This document shows, in pieces, positions 13,001 to 19,052 of a stretch of 64,000 bases of DNA. The DNA lies in the NCBI GenBank assembly GCA_032622095.1, contig CP136069.1:2265462-2329461 (forward strand), in the 5' to 3' direction. Within the stretch, counting starts at the first letter, position 1. Every line of letters begins with the position of its first letter. This DNA is from Siphonodentalium dalli. Lineage: Eukaryota; Mollusca; Scaphopoda; Gadilida; Siphonodentaliidae. A program made the translations under genes and the position numbers. The notes beneath the pieces are model-generated. The model saw only the letters and a list, made by a program, of their open reading frames with translations. It made no database searches and had not been told where the DNA came from.

Positions 13001-14672
13001 AATAGTGTGTATGTCATTTGCAAAATGAGGTTCCCAGAGGGTGAATTTAGTGACACTATCCCGCATAGCGGGCTAGCATCACTAAATTCACACTCTGGGG
13101 ACCTCATTCTGCTAAGGCCCTCAACTGATATGGCAGACCTAGGATCAGATTGAAGTTCCCCAGTTGAAGTTGGTGATGTTCACCCATTGGGCACCTTGAT
13201 TATGAATTTTATCTTCTGCAAATTAGGGGATATAGAAACTTCCTAGAAGGGAAATGTAACTAAAAACAATGTTAATTTAATACTATAGATACTTCCCAGA
13301 AAATGAGGCCTAAGCAGAATGAGGTCTCCAGAGGGTGAATTTGGTGATGCTAGCCCGTTGTGTGGGTAGAATCACTAAATTCACCCTCTGGGGACCTCAT
13401 TCTGCAAATGACAGGCACGCTATTTGCAGGCTTGGTCGTCTGTGTATATATGTATTATGAGATACCTCTTATAATGTGTATAAAATAAAAAAGTACCTAC
13501 CATTATAATTCCAAGCAGAACTTTCTTATTTGTGCAGGTAAATGAAGAGGATTTAGGTTCAAATCGTTCCTGAAATTCAAATCGCTACAGCAATATAACA
13601 AGTAAGGGTGAACAAGAGATGGACTGTTGTCCAGTGTATACCCCATGTTAACCCACATGGAGCATCACGCAGATGGAAGCATGCACTATGGAGTGGCGTC
13701 TGCTGCAGTCTATGTGGGGCTCTCTATGGGTTAATGAATGACTGTTGTCCGATGTACGCCCCCATGCGGCATACCTCCAAGTGTGGGTATACATATAACC
13801 TATGACTAAGATACTCGACCCAAAAATCAGCATTTTCAGATAAACAAAGTTGAATAGCTGAAGAATAAAACCCGAACAAAATGATTTAATGATTTAATGA
13901 TTGAACACTCAATTGAATGTCCTGATTTTTTTGATTTTTTTTTTTACGAATCACGCAGCGCCTCATTTTAATATTCATTATGACCTCACCTCGATTCTAA
14001 TACTGAGCGGTGATTTGCTGTTTCTACTAGTGCGGTCATGGAAACGTCAGGTCATAATGAATATTAAAATGAGGCGCTGCATGATTCGTAAAGAAAAAAT
14101 GAAAAAAAAAAGTTGGAATTATCGACAGATTTCTCCTCTATAGAAATTGATTACTGACGATCTGTTGATTTGTATGAGTAAATAAATTATTAGCCGACAA
14201 GAAATCCCTGAGCGATAAATGTTCAGTTGATCGTTTGACCGATTTTTAATTATAGTAAACCGTGCGGGGGTGAAGATTTAATTCCGAAAATTTACGGTCT
14301 TCGGAGACAATATTCGGTGGTTAAAAATTTATCAAATGCTATGTATATGAAAGGTTCTGATGGGAGATTGTGGTATTGATTGAAAGATGAATTCTTCGCC
14401 GATAAATCCGTGCCTATATCGTTAGCATTACTGGTGTGAATGGGCTAAATTTGATCGATCGCCGAGCGATGTTAAAAAGGTGAATTTCTACAGTTACCCT
14501 TGTCCTATTATCCTACCATTAACGTGAAGCAGGCGCGTATATAGAAGCGGCGTATATGGGCAGCGCAAAAGGGGGTGGACAGAGGAGCGCGATACAGGCC
14601 CCTGTGGTAAAACTCAACTCTCATAATGAGGGCTAAACTCACCTCTCCTAATGATTGTCCATTCTCACTTAG
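961..14672 (-). CDS. ENPP: ENPP-family ectonucleotide pyrophosphatase/phosphodiesterase gene, 5' half (6 exons)
   Basis: Exons on the minus strand, in coding order: 14643-14672, 13501-13584, 12067-12323, 10533-10698, 3692-3811, 961-1036. Each is bounded by AG and GT, and phases run 0/0/0/2/0/0/1 without conflict. ENPP enzymes use two zinc ions to hydrolyse pyrophosphate and phosphodiester bonds of extracellular nucleotides or lipids, usually as type II membrane proteins. Seen here: a hydrophobic segment preceded by KK, a Thr/Pro/Gln-rich stalk, then SLDGFR (zinc-binding Asp), TLTFPNHYT (nucleophile Thr before FPN), GLYPESHGIVDNN (conserved Asn), WWGGEP and a WVGSD motif. The remaining zinc ligands (DxxGH, DH, H) would lie beyond the left edge. 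The start codon is not found, so at least one exon lies above 14672. No somatomedin-B domain is seen, unlike vertebrate ENPP1-3. Subtype is not assignable. Confidence 0.88.
1070..1527. mobile_element. TTAA-flanked piggyBac-like MITE
   Basis: Begins TTAA-CCCTTTCAGTGCCAGG and ends CCTGGCACTGAAAGGG-TTAA. The TTAA duplication and CCC...GGG ends are typical of piggyBac. About 450 bp between duplications, with no coding potential. It contains a palindrome (about 1410-1477) built on CCAATGCAT...GCGAGGCGACC that also occurs in other elements of the window. It sits 33 bp upstream of an ENPP splice acceptor. Confidence 0.85.
1550..1700. mobile_element. Fragment of hAT-like MITE family
   Basis: Matches the core GAGGTTCCCAGA...GGGCTAGCATCAC...AATTCACCCT...GGAACCTCATT of the complete copy at 12991-13434, plus the GGATCAGACTGAAGTTCC segment. 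No intact ends. Confidence 0.65.
1703..1792. repeat. Two-copy tandem of ~36-39 bp (dispersed)
   Basis: Unit contains CACTTCTTCAAATAT and TCCGTTATTT; the reverse complement forms a similar short array at 29480-29600 (GAAGAAGTGTTTTTGACGAA). Confidence 0.65.
1798..1878. repeat. Perfect-looking hairpin, ~81 bp
   Basis: GGATCACATATCAAAATGAG...CTCATTTTGATATATGATCC forms arms of about 33 bp around a GATCCCC...GGGATC loop. The GGATCACATATT motif recurs at about 1914 and 1948. A plus-strand frame over it is a by-product of the repeat. Confidence 0.65.
2209..2427. mobile_element. Complete TA-flanked mariner-like fold-back MITE
   Basis: TA-CAGTAATGCTC...GAGCATTACTG-TA. The two halves are near-perfect inverted copies meeting at GGAAAGCTTTCGGAGAGAGC, about 215 bp in all. 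TA duplication and short TIRs fit Tc1/mariner-derived MITEs. Other copies lie at 15138-15307 (complete) and 190-303 and 11905-12022 (half). Confidence 0.82.
2505..2862. repeat. Degenerate tandem repeat with GGTCAAA motifs
   Basis: Three units share ATTTCGACAAAATTTGATAC and CTAGGGGTA...GTCCGGGGAGTGTT. Two of them continue with GACCTTGACCTTCAA...ATCAAGGTCAAATCGC. Spacing is irregular (about 75 to 130 bp). No coding potential. Confidence 0.8.
2880..3680. other. AT-rich intronic DNA with degenerate CAATAG motifs
   Basis: About a dozen imperfect occurrences of (A)AACCAATAG, TTCAATAG or related words between 2935 and 3330. Nothing else recognised up to the ENPP exon at 3692. Confidence 0.4.
3692..3811 (-). 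CDS. ENPP: ENPP exon: GLYPESHGI segment
   Basis: Exactly 120 bp (40 codons, phase 0 to 0). The acceptor is ATTTCAG just above 3811 and the donor GTTAGT is at 3686-3691. It starts GLYPESHGIVDNNMFD and ends STSWWGGEP, near-consensus for ENPP. The Asn in VDNN matches the conserved substrate-contacting Asn of the family. The intron below it holds several MITEs; the intron above it holds the 5.2-kb transposon. Confidence 0.93.
3852..4240. mobile_element. hAT-like MITE copy, left part (split by transposon insertion)
   Basis: Starts CAAGCCAGCATATAGTGTCT and holds two core palindromes (GAGGTCCCCAGAGGGTGAAT and its inverse). It is interrupted after TTCAACTG by the 4241-9397 element; the matching continuation CTGGGGAACTTC resumes at 9398. 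Confidence 0.75.
5546..6250 (-). CDS. Hypothetical 234-residue frame inside the transposon
   Basis: Uninterrupted 234-codon frame in DNA of about 65% AT, where such a length is unlikely by chance. N-terminal third is hydrophobic (VLIIVPSVFYAFFSCGCIYL); the rest is rich in Asn, Tyr, His and Leu. No motif of a transposase, reverse transcriptase or host family was recognised. A second frame on the same strand (6377-6646) ends next to a possible donor (AAAG|GTAGGT), so a spliced product is conceivable. It could be an element-encoded protein or chance. Confidence 0.3.
   Translation of the reverse strand: MTYRHSRIPETVLIIVPSVFYAFFSCGCIYLDIYLFYFSTFEPNLGVPKHKILLTIRVNILAQHLNQLANLNILQKRFRILQTSSVYIWTIIYLILSFSNHKNAWWYTMNAIYQNTKEYHILSSKNLNLTKIAHILCDRDCLYTWKYYLVIFTNVTYTRRVLCFLQPHYRVYPFSLMLHISAELTTINSNIESMFNAEITALNADHLIFCTSSWEVLARYFQTTKYGKLILYIA
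6377..6646 (-). CDS. Hypothetical 89-residue frame inside the transposon
   Basis: Starts MFWLNEGLDVAFRNFDQNN and has a hydrophobic middle. It lies 127 bp upstream of the 234-residue frame on the same strand and may belong to the same transcript. No family recognised. Confidence 0.2.
   Translation of the reverse strand: MFWLNEGLDVAFRNFDQNNLYVSYQGCRIFSSTTWTIRSYIVSMLLYSCCIQIFCGTDIFLNDNVFNIAMVQIVSLISISSMELSGLSG
7245..8065. repeat. Short internal duplications of the transposon
   Basis: CACGACGGCGTGATTCAACACG occurs at about 7320 and 7443, each followed by a GCATTTGTACATGCT-like segment (also near 7247). GGTCAAGTTGAAATTTA occurs at about 7723 and 7841, and a CCAACGCTGGATC segment at about 7936 and 8021. 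These look like local tandem duplications, 90-130 bp apart. Confidence 0.65.
9398..9705. mobile_element. hAT-like MITE copy, right part
   Basis: Continues the 3852-4240 copy from CTGGGGAACTTC. It holds another core palindrome (9449-9535), the CTTGACGAGCATGGAGTTAA segment, and a second GGGGAACTTCAATCTGATCC unit at about 9610. The array therefore had about three tandem units before insertion. Confidence 0.7.
9720..10530. other. ENPP intron with homopurine tracts and a dispersed monomer
   Basis: Contains GAGAGAGAAAGAGAGG-type purine DNA (9925-9960), and at 10176-10280 a reverse-complement copy of the ~160-bp monomer that is tandemly repeated at 46.2-47.7 kb (AAATCCAAGATGGCCGCTGG; CCCCAAAATGATTCGTTCC). 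A poly(C) run lies at 10479-10491, next to a 27-bp copy of exon sequence. Confidence 0.6.
10533..10698 (-). CDS. ENPP: ENPP exon: catalytic SLDGFR / TFPNHYT segment
   Basis: 166 bp; the acceptor CATTTCAG lies at 10699 upward and the donor GTAAGT at 10527-10532. After one base completing a Ser codon it reads SYPLVLVSLDGFRADYL, then TPTLEDLHARGV, then AYPTLTFPNHYTIIT. The Asp of SLDGFR is a zinc ligand and the Thr before FPN is the phospho-acceptor nucleophile in characterised ENPPs; both are intact. The exon's upstream end is repeated three times in tandem (10650-10815). Confidence 0.93.
10650..10815 (-). repeat. Three tandem copies (~50 bp) of an ENPP intron-exon junction
   Basis: CATTTCAG|CTCCTATCCACTGG and the following SLDGF-coding bases are repeated upstream of the true exon start. 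Acceptor-like sites lie at 10699, 10748 and (as CTAG) 10798. The copies differ by several bases. The 49-50 bp spacing is not a multiple of three, so use of an outer acceptor would shift the frame. Confidence 0.82.
10815..11250. mobile_element. hAT-like MITE, near-complete diverged copy
   Basis: Begins CAAGCCTTGCAATAGTGTC and ends ACTATTTCAAAGCTTG, the terminal pattern of the 12991-13434 copy. It has two core palindromes and the GGTGAACATCACCAACTTC middle. No clean 8-bp duplication remains. Confidence 0.75.
11425..11570. repeat. Fold-back element, ~145 bp
   Basis: CCAGTTTATAGCGGAATT...AATTCCGCTATAAACTGG, with inner arms GGTCTGGACC / GGTCCAGAAC. Stems of about 60 bp with mismatches. No duplication identified. 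Confidence 0.7.
11905..12022 (+). mobile_element. Half copy of TA-type mariner-like MITE
   Basis: GAGAGCTTTCCGATGAATGG through AGGGCATTACTGTA, matching the right arm of the 2211-2425 element. It ends about 45 bp from the ENPP stalk exon. Confidence 0.75.
12067..12323 (-). CDS. ENPP: ENPP exon: membrane anchor end and Thr/Pro/Gln-rich stalk
   Basis: 257 bp. The acceptor is TTTATTTCAG just above 12323; the donor GTACAA after TGGAG is weaker than consensus. It encodes the second half of a hydrophobic segment (FVVVFGAGISVGINIGTLVL), a short NADNSASAG-like linker, then repeats of the GHSTPGHTTPSHTKPGQTT type, and ends NKCPW plus two bases. Those two bases plus the first base of the 10533-10698 exon make an AGC codon, so the frame continues into SYPLVLVSLDGFR. 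The stalk is probably O-glycosylated and extracellular. Without the weak donor the frame would run to a stop at 12054. Confidence 0.72.
12703..12910. repeat. 108-bp tandem duplication ending in poly(C)
   Basis: ACAAGAAAACCATAGTCAGA starts units at 12703 and 12811, each ending AAAACAAATACCCC plus a C run of about 14-16 and 13. They are nearly identical, so the duplication is recent. Intronic. Confidence 0.85.
12983..13442. mobile_element. Complete hAT-like MITE with 8-bp target duplication
   Basis: GTCGTCTG at 12983-12990 and 13435-13442 flank a 444-bp element. Its ends are CAAGCCTGCAAATAGTGTG and inverse, and the TIR continues into the GAATGAGGT...GGTGAATTTAGTGA palindrome core, present at each end. 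An 8-bp duplication with a CA-starting TIR fits the hAT superfamily. It lies in the ENPP intron between the stalk and membrane exons. Confidence 0.85.
13501..13584 (-). CDS. ENPP: ENPP exon: cytoplasmic tail and start of membrane anchor
   Basis: 84 bp (28 codons, phase 0 to 0). The acceptor ATTGCTGTAG lies above 13584 and the donor GTAGGT at 13495-13500. It reads RFEFQERFEPKSSSF, then TCTNKKVLLGIIM; the hydrophobic run continues directly into FVVVFGAG of the next exon. Two lysines on the N-terminal side and an Asp after the membrane segment fit a type II orientation. It is assigned to ENPP by phase, strand and topology, not by direct homology. Confidence 0.68.
13605..13800. repeat. Imperfect duplicated segment
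   Basis: GACTGTTGTCC and nearby TACCCC / TACGCCCC words recur about 120 bp apart; GTGGGGCTCTCTATGGG also occurs near 876. Frames on both strands here show no family resemblance. Confidence 0.4.
13940..14096. mobile_element. Small fold-back MITE
   Basis: TTACGAATCACGCAGCGCCT...AGGCGCTGCATGATTCGTAA; arms extend through CATTTTAATATTCATTATGACCT. Arms of about 45 bp around a 60-bp loop. Confidence 0.75.
14097..14636. other. ENPP intron, nothing recognised
   Basis: AT-rich with a few CG-containing words around 14220-14480. No repeat of the window and no exon-like open segment was identified. Confidence 0.4.
14643..14672 (-). CDS. ENPP: Candidate 30-bp ENPP micro-exon
   Basis: 30 bp between a clear acceptor (CTCTTATTTCAG, with a branch-point-like ATTAAC about 20 bp upstream) and a strong donor GTGAGT at 14637-14642. 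It encodes LSENGQSLGE in phase 0, compatible with RFEFQERFEP of the next exon. Ten codons are too few for homology, so the call rests on splice sites, phase and strand. No further upstream exon or start codon could be identified. Confidence 0.5.
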
Positions 14673-14703
14673 CTGAAATAAGAGACGTTAATATTAGATC
14701 TCT

Positions 14704-14901
14704 TTGACCCTTTCAGTGCCAAGTCCGATTTTTGTATCAACCCTTATTTCCTTGATAATTTTTTCAAATTTATTGATTATAATAATGTGATACATTGATG
14801 GAAAGAGCTCTAAGAGCTCTATCCATAATCAATAAATTTGAAAACATTATCAAGGAAATATGGGTTGATACAAAAATCGGACTTGGCACTGAAAGGGTTA
14901 A
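14704..14901. mobile_element. Short piggyBac-like MITE (TTGA/TTAA)
   Basis: CCCTTTCAGTGCCAAGTCCG and inverse at the two ends. The right duplication is TTAA; the left is TTGA, presumably a mutated TTAA. The interior is almost a full palindrome around GAGCTCTAAGAGCTC. It lies 31 bp upstream of the acceptor of the 30-bp ENPP exon. Confidence 0.8.
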
Positions 14902-15137
14902 GGATGCCAATGACAAACATTTAAATTAATAACACCTATAGATTCCAATTTAATTACTATATTAGAATATTACAGGAATTGACGTCACCACAAGATCCGA
15001 GTTTTCGCTTATTGTATTGTTTTTGGTGACCATGCTTACACAATTCAAGACAAAACAATTAAAAGTAGAATGAAATGAGCATTTATATGTGTGACAATAG
15101 CAATTCTCCATAGTCAGAGTTGTAATTTTTGACTGAA

Positions 15138-15307
15138 ATAAAGTAATGCCCTAAATAATCGACTCCTTAATCACAGCAGAATTATGGGTAACTTTTCAGT
15201 GAGAGCTTTCCGATGAATGGCAACAAGTCATATTTCCGACTAAATCCTGAAAAGTTACCCATAATTCTTCTGTGGTTAAGGAGTCGATTAGTTAGGGCAT
15301 CACTATA
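15138..15307. mobile_element. TA-flanked mariner-like fold-back MITE, shorter copy
   Basis: TA-AAGTAATGCCCTAA...TTAGGGCATCACTA-TA; same family as 2211-2425 but with a shortened left arm. Confidence 0.75.
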
Positions 15308-15484
15308 AATGCTCAATTCTTCATCAAAAATCACTATTATATGTTTGGATTAATGGCGCGCAACAAAAAAAGAAACGAAAACTCTTGCAGTGACACGATA
15401 AAAGAAAATAATAACATTTCTTCATGTGCTCAAATAGAAACTTTGTAGAAGTCCAGTATGATGCAACACTTTTCTCATAACAAC

Positions 15485-16060
15485 ACAGGATTAGGGTTTA
15501 TTTACATTGCTGTAGATCTGTGTGCTGATCTGTGTGAAGTCACGTGTCGCAGATTATTGTGACTACAACATGATTACTGATAGTGAACGCGTGCTCATCA
15601 GTACTCTGGTAATTGACTATTCACTATGAGGCGTGTCAGTTTAGGCCAGACAAAAACAATGAATCAACTATCAGCAGACCAAAGCGGTCGCTCTGTTGTT
15701 CACTGAGTGTTCTGAGGTATAATATACCAAGCTCCAAGAAGAACACATATTAATAAGATATACTGTTTATTAAACACTTTATGTTAAATATTTTGTCACC
15801 ACACGCACCAGCACACAAACTACATGAATTGAAATGACAAAGAAAGATTAAGCACATTCGCCAAGCCCGAGTAACAATTAATCAAAACAGATTGGCCTGT
15901 CGCGATACCTCGGTTTTGAACGTGACTTATAACAGATACAATATTTGCTCACACGAACGAATGCCGTTTTCTTTCTGTGAGCATTTCGATATCAATCCGT
16001 TTACACTAGTATGCGTGTAGAACTCTATACAGATCTACAGCAATGTAAACACGCCCTTAA
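15485..16060. mobile_element. Possible TIR element, ~560 bp
   Basis: TTTACATTGCTGTAGATCTG at about 15500 is matched by CAGATCTACAGCAATGTAAA at about 16030. The interior is not coding. No target duplication identified. Confidence 0.5.
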
Positions 16061-16245
16061 GGTCTATTTCTACCGATAACAATATGACTAAATATCTGGT
16101 CTGTTTGATGACATAAAGAAATAATAGAAATACTTCGATATACATTCCATTTTGTTTTTGAAATTTTGCGGCGTAGAAAAAATGCACACAAAGAATGGGC
16201 GTACAATTACCGAGCAGGATTTAGGACCGAACAGCGCTCAATGGA

Positions 16246-16675
16246 AATTTGGTTTCGTCTATCCGTATAGTTTTATCGTTTCGTCTATCTGTATATTTTT
16301 ATCGTTTCGTCTGTCTGTATATTTCCATCGTTTCGTATATCAGTATATTTTTATCATTTCGTCTGTCTGTATATTTTTGTCGTTTCGTCTATCTGTATAT
16401 TTTTATCGTTTCGTCTGTCTGTATATTTTTATTGTTTCGTCTATCTGTATATTTTTGTCATTTCATCTATCTGTATATTTTTATCGTTTTTTCTGTCTGT
16501 ATATTTTTATCGTTTTGACTGTCTGTATATGTTTATTGTTCCTACTGTTTGTATATATTTGTCATTCCATCTATCTGTATGTTTCGTCTATCTGTATATT
16601 TTTGTCATTTCGTCTATCTGTATATTTTTATCGTTTCGTCTGTTTGTATATTTTTATCGTTTCGCCTAGCTGATA
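16246..16675 (+). repeat. 26-bp minisatellite, ~16 copies
   Basis: Unit TTTCGTCTATCTGTATATTT plus TTATCG, with CTATCTG/CTGTCTG and TATCG/TGTCA variants. 26 is not a multiple of three and the unit has no plus-strand stop, which explains the overlapping frames of YFIVSSVCIF-like repeats; these are not taken as genes. Confidence 0.9.
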
Positions 16676-16869
16676 TTTTTATAACTGGTGGTAGAATCCA
16701 TTTAGTAAGGAAAGGTTTAAGCGCAATAAAAAAAACTGTAACATCAATAACTGAATGATATGTTAATCGATAGAGAATTAATGCTAGGGAGTTCACCATC
16801 TTGATACCGTTTTATATGCACAATGGAGAAAACGGTTATTTCCTGACATCAGTCAGTCAATTTTGATGC

Positions 16870-17090
16870 CAAAGGGACAGAAGTTTGATGCTATTGTACC
16901 AAAGTAGACATGCAATATGGCCGCTCTCAATTCAGTTTCAACGTTCTGCCGACTTCGGTTCCAAAATATGGCCAGAATTCCAAAAGAAGTGTTCGGCAAA
17001 ATTTCACACTGCATCCTATATAATGAATTTATCATGCCTCATAAGGTACTGGGACAACCAGAATACAATATGTAGTTGATTCATAAACAT
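16870..17090. repeat. Diverged relative of the 250-bp duplication
   Basis: GTTCTGCC...CCAGAATTCCAAAAG...TTCGGCAAAATTTCACACTG resembles the segment repeated at 17600-17700 and 17870-17950. Confidence 0.45.
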
Positions 17091-17570
17091 GTTTAATGAC
17101 AATGTGAGTCAGAATATTCTCCGAACAGAGAATAATGTTTAGGTTATATGTAAAAAAAAAAAATCAACTTTTTTGCCATTTTGCAAGCCATCTTTAGTAA
17201 TTTTGTCTAAAAACCCATCAGAGCGATGCAGTTAAGACAGATAAAAAAATAAACACCTTTGTTTGATATTAAAAGTATTTCCTTGTTACTTAAAAAAATG
17301 GTCCAAACCTGAATAGTGATTCTTTGAGGGTCTATTTTGATGTCAAGTTTGTGATTGAAAATTCCAATAATTCTGGTAATATTAGTCGCTACATGCAATT
17401 GTAAATAATTAACAAGTGTGCATTAGAAAAAGTTGGTAGTCCATGTATATAAGACAGAGTACTCAATTCGTTCCCTTAACTACAACTTTTAAGGAATTGC
17501 ATGACACACTGGCACACTATACCATTTTTCATATTTGGTTGCCATATTTAACCAATGTGACAATTTTGGT

Positions 17571-18065
17571 TCCATTGAGTTGGAATATTCATAAGTAACG
17601 GTATGCATCACTAAGATTGCAGTTCTGCCAATTTCTTGTAGAAATATGACTATAATACCAAAGGTGATATTTGGTGAAATTTTATACCGTGTTATGCAGA
17701 ATTTAATTTTTCCGGTGGTGGGGTTAACAAAATGGCATTTTTTATTAAAAGAGGTTGGAGAATGGTTGATGATTTATTTATTTTTCAAACAACAATTGAA
17801 CTGGGGAAGGTTTTTATGGTTCCATTGAGTTGGAATATTCATAAGTAATGGTATGCATCACTTAGATTGCAGTTTTGCCAATTTCTTGTAGAAATATGAC
17901 TAGAATCCCAAAGGTGATATTTGGTGAAATTTTATACCGTGTTATGTAGAATCGAATTTTTGAGGTGGTGGGGTTAACAAAATGCCATTTTTTTATTAAA
18001 AGAGGTTGGAGAATGGTTGATGATTTATTTATTTTTCAAAAAACAATTGAACTGGGGAAAGGCTT
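17571..18065. repeat. 250-bp direct tandem duplication
   Basis: TCCATTGAGTTGGAATATTC starts units at 17571 and 17821; both continue through TTGGTGAAATTTTATACCGT and GAACTGGGGAA. Over 95% alike by eye. No coding potential. Confidence 0.88.
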
Positions 18066-18249
18066 ATGTATAACATGAGTTGATACCATACAGAATATTT
18101 GGTCTAATCATATCAAAAGCGAAAACAATTGTTTTTTAAATGTGTGTAGGCCTACAAGAAGGCGATCTCTTTGGGTTTTTTTTAGAAAGATAATTCCAGT
18201 CCGAAATTCTCGTGCATTTTTCCATGATTCTAACACACTTTAGCATATA

Positions 18250-18320
18250 TTGCACGAAGCCAGTACATTTGTCCTCCACTAGGCATTTTGTTAAAGTGTT
18301 ACAAGTGTTACAAATGTTAC
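18250..18320. repeat. Dispersed ~70-bp repeat, inverted partner at 26975-27045
   Basis: CCTCCACTAGGCATTTTGTT and flanking GTTACAAATGTTAC match, in reverse, GTGACGGTGTTACAAAATGCCTAGTGGTGG near 26980-27010 at reduced identity. Confidence 0.5.
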
Positions 18321-18638
18321 AATGGTTTAGTTGTAAGAATTGAGACACCCCTTACCATAAGTGAGAACCGCCCTGTTAGGTATCTAAGAATATGGTCATA
18401 TGCTGGCAATAATTAACTCTCATACAACTGTTTTCCAAATATTTTTATATGCACATATTTTGTGCTCAATAGAATTTCTCTTAGTTCTCTACCACATGAC
18501 AGGAGGTTTTTGTTGTGTGGGAAGATGGAATATCCTTTCTTCTCAAATTCTCAAAAGGAGAAAAATGACCAGTGCAAATCAAGGCCATTGAAAGTATAAA
18601 CACTCTTTATATTATAGATGAACACTCTTTATGTAAAG

Positions 18639-18739
18639 GATAATGACCTCGTGGAGTGTCTGCGGCCAAATAATCACCCACGGCCGCGAATCGGCCGCGG
18701 GTGATTATTTGGTCTCAGACACTCCACGAGGTCATTATC
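18639..18739. repeat. 101-bp inverted repeat flanking the satellite
   Basis: GATAATGACCTCGTGGAGTG...CACTCCACGAGGTCATTATC; inner arms AAATAATCACCC / GGGTGATTATTT meet at CGGCCGCGAATCGGCCG. Arms of about 48 bp with few mismatches, a strong cruciform candidate. Confidence 0.85.
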
Positions 18740-19052
18740 TGACTTAAAACCCACACACCCATGTGTACACCATATACGAATGGCATATGGGTATTCGGAC
18801 ACTGTGTTGTGAACAAAGTGGTCTTTCGAATGTGTATTAATGTATAAGCTGAATGCTCATGTTGGCCAATGTGCTGCTTTGCTGAACTGCCATTAAAACC
18901 TACAATTCAATAATGTTATTGGTTTGGCCTATACATCGCTGACCTGACAGCGAGCGGTTGGCAACTGCGCGTGTGATATCTTAGCACAAGCTGCAGTCGT
19001 CACATTTCAGCACAGGCTGAATGCAAGTTATCATTAATCACGAAAAAGTAGC

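Noticed and set aside
16152-16673. 173-codon frame with apparent membrane segments
   Set aside because: It is the 26-bp minisatellite read through; hydrophobicity comes from the T-rich unit.
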